From Phenylobacterium sp. (GTDB lineage: Bacteria; Pseudomonadota; Alphaproteobacteria; Caulobacterales; Caulobacteraceae), in the NCBI RefSeq assembly GCF_016124325.1, contig NZ_WGNY01000022.1, forward strand, positions 62,001 through 126,000: a stretch of DNA of 64,000 nt, read 5' to 3'. The notes below the pieces were generated by a model. That model saw only the letters and a list, made by a program, of their open reading frames with translations. It was not told the origin of the DNA and did not search any database. Of this stretch, positions 62,612 to 64,000 are shown piece by piece (positions within the stretch are counted from its first letter, which is position 1; each line of letters begins with the position of its first letter). The position numbers and the translations under genes were made by a program.

Positions 62612-63112
62612 TCAGTCCGGTTCATCGTCTTCGGGATCCTGGCTGGGTGACGCCGCATCCGGCGGCGCCTCAGAGAGCCAGTTGGCCGCCCAGGCGCGTC
62701 GTTGCTCGAGGAGCTGCGCCAGGCCCTCATAGGTGCGCGAATAGGCGGTGATCAGCGTCATGGCGTCCAATTGCTCGATGGCGTCGCCCACCTCGGCGTT
62801 GAACCGTTTCAGCGCCATTGCGTGGATCAGCATCAGCTTGTTGTCGCTGCAGTCCGCGGCGAGCCTGGGGCTCGCCAGGTAGAGGCCTGCGATCAGCGCC
62901 AGGGGATCGCTGTTCATGACCCGCGCGAAGAGGAAGAGACGATCAAGACGGATCTCGCTCTCGGCGGCTTCGAAGCGCTCGTAGGAGCGCAGCGACATCC
63001 CCATCGCCCGCGCCGCCGCCTTCACCGTCAGCCCCCGGCGATGTCGGATGGTGCGCAGGGTGGTGGCCAGAAGCTTGGTGAGCGTCGCCCGGTCAGGAGA
63101 TGAGGGGAACAT
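62612..63112 (-). CDS. XRE-family regulator with C-terminal helical domain
   Basis: A 166-residue protein: HTH_3 at about 12-66 (LRTIRHRRGLTVKAAARAMG, MSLRSYERFEAAESEIRLDR), then a helical region with several leucines and an acidic tail (PSQDPEDDEPD). It is the first gene on the minus strand of the transfer region and could control the switch between quiescence and transfer of the element. The ATG has a weak Shine-Dalgarno sequence. Confidence 0.82.
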   Translation of the reverse strand: MFPSSPDRATLTKLLATTLRTIRHRRGLTVKAAARAMGMSLRSYERFEAAESEIRLDRLFLFARVMNSDPLALIAGLYLASPRLAADCSDNKLMLIHAMALKRFNAEVGDAIEQLDAMTLITAYSRTYEGLAQLLEQRRAWAANWLSEAPPDAASPSQDPEDDEPD

Positions 63113-63391
63113 TCAGCGGCCGCCCTGAATCGATCATGTCTTGGTGCAATAAACCCATGCGGGAATCGGCCAACTTCAACTCGTCATGCGAGGGTATGAT
63201 GCCGCGTCAGGTCTACAATGATCAATCGCTAAGTCGAGCTGTGTGTTCGAGCTATTGAGATACAAGTCCGCCACATTCTGGCGGTCTCCCCGCCATATAT
63301 TGAATTAATGAGCGGCAGGTATCGCCCAATACGGAAAAACACTGTTCGGAATTGGCTCTCGACACCATTTGCGCGGTGACATCATCCTGAT
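63113..63391. other. AT-richer divergent intergenic region
   Basis: 279 bases between the XRE gene (minus) and the GntR gene (plus), clearly richer in A+T than the surroundings, with a CCGCCA/TGGCGG hairpin (63267-63283). It should contain both divergent promoters. No gene with a usable ribosome binding site was found. Confidence 0.5.
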
Positions 63392-64000
63392 GTGGTCGAT
63401 AAGCTGATCACTGACGGCTTCAATTATTCGATAGGTGCGTCCTTGGCGCGCAGTCGCGATCCATTCGGCACGGCCTTGGCGACGCTGCGAGGGCGCCTGC
63501 GAGACGGGGTCTATCCGCCAGGCGAGCCGCTGACCATCGCCGAGCTCGCGACGGAGCTTAGGTTCAGCACGACGCCGATTCGCGAAGCCCTGGCCTGGCT
63601 CGCCGGCGAGGGGCTGATCGACGATCGCCGGGGCAAGGGCTATTGCTGCTGGCGGATCGAGGTCGGCGACCTCATCGCCCTCTACAACCTCCATGAACTC
63701 TATGTCGACGCGGCCCTGCGGAAGGCCGAAGTTTCCCGAGGTTCCGCCTCGCCGACCCGGGCGCCCGGCGAAACCTCGCCCAATGCTACGATCGACCCTT
63801 CTCCCGCAATCAACCTGATCCGGACCACGGCCTCGGTCTTCGAGGATCTGGTCGCCGCGTCCGGCGACAGGCTGCTCGTGAGCGCGCACGCCTCGCTTTC
63901 AATTCGCCTGGGCAATGTCCGGCGGGCCGAGTTCAGCGTCTTCACTGACGGCGTGGACGAACTCCTGGGCCTGAGCCGAGCCGGGGAGCTCGCAACATCT
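63392..64000 (+). CDS. GntR-type regulator, partial at right edge
   Basis: 203 codons are visible and the gene continues beyond the window. The first 90 residues are a GntR winged helix: ATLRGRLRDGVYPPGEPLTI, then ELRFSTTPIREALAWLAGEG and LIDDRRGKGYCCWRI. The rest is not a standard FCD or UTRA domain: LIALYNLHELYVDAALRKAE, a Pro/Ser/Thr-rich linker, then a helical-looking region. The start is uncertain: GTG 63392 is the first after an in-frame stop; a TTG near 63444 is possible. It is divergent from the XRE regulator. Confidence 0.7.
   Translation, partial: MVDKLITDGFNYSIGASLARSRDPFGTALATLRGRLRDGVYPPGEPLTIAELATELRFSTTPIREALAWLAGEGLIDDRRGKGYCCWRIEVGDLIALYNLHELYVDAALRKAEVSRGSASPTRAPGETSPNATIDPSPAINLIRTTASVFEDLVAASGDRLLVSAHASLSIRLGNVRRAEFSVFTDGVDELLGLSRAGELATS

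Noticed and set aside
63159..63260. Small plus-strand ORF in the intergenic region before the GntR gene
   Set aside because: No ribosome binding site and no hydrophobic or domain pattern.

Overview
The window is GC-rich chromosomal DNA of an alphaproteobacterium, most likely a member of the Caulobacterales (Caulobacter or Phenylobacterium type). The pointers are an HWE-type sensor kinase, a PEPxxWA-CTERM protein, a TonB-dependent receptor, a copper cluster of the CopA/CopB type and Caulobacterales-style intergenic palindromes. This placement rests on gene content and composition, not on a marker gene.

Positions 1-46,000 look like core or slowly changing chromosome. 1-5,650 holds a two-component pair (the response regulator is cut by the window edge), an EthD-like protein, small envelope proteins, a secreted M28 peptidase and a cupin. 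5,876-11,957 is a copper-defence cluster: CopB, multicopper oxidase CopA, a PepSY membrane protein, CsoR and a copper P-type ATPase, with CsoR and the ATPase divergent around two likely CsoR operators. 11,954-21,600 contains a translationally coupled trio (SnoaL-like protein, GH84 glycosidase, retropepsin-like protease), a saccharopine-dehydrogenase-like enzyme, a second P-type ATPase, an ArsR/SRPBCC pair, an EreA/ChaN-like secreted protein and RadC. 21,649-27,090 holds an ABC exporter whose permease is fused to an M1 aminopeptidase, then methionine aminopeptidase. 27,132-28,705 is a disrupted and repaired sfsA locus. 28,747-37,458 holds the PEP-CTERM protein, a short CinA-like protein, an orphan ParA, an SDR/enoyl-CoA-hydratase pair, a TonB receptor, PurU and Fe/Mn superoxide dismutase.

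37,685-45,133 is one of the two most interesting stretches: an operon for a two-partner secretion system (TpsB transporter, TpsA haemagglutinin-like exoprotein). Its third gene, overlapping tpsA by four bases, encodes an exported TPR protein with a C-terminal CHAT caspase-like protease domain that keeps its His/Cys dyad.

From 46,077 onward the DNA is accessory. A tRNA-Leu(UAA) gene has been split in its anticodon loop. The original 5' half remains at 46,077-46,115. A 2.9-kb segment follows that carries essentially nothing but two paralogous tyrosine recombinases, and it supplies a replacement 5' half so that a complete tRNA-Leu is rebuilt at 49,022-49,105. Next come a type II toxin-antitoxin pair and a complete, tightly overlapped conjugative type IV secretion operon on the minus strand: VirB1-2-3-4-5, an EexN-like lipoprotein, VirB6-7-8-9-10-11, VirD4 and an LPD7-domain protein. 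Upstream of virB1 are a 15-codon leader ORF, an inverted repeat and three small DNA-binding regulators (two LuxR-type HTH, one XRE-type). A GntR-type regulator runs off the right edge. No relaxase or replication gene is visible, so the conjugative element probably continues beyond 64,000.

Translational coupling (ATGA, GTGA or TGATG overlaps) is used throughout and fixes many of the start codons reported here.
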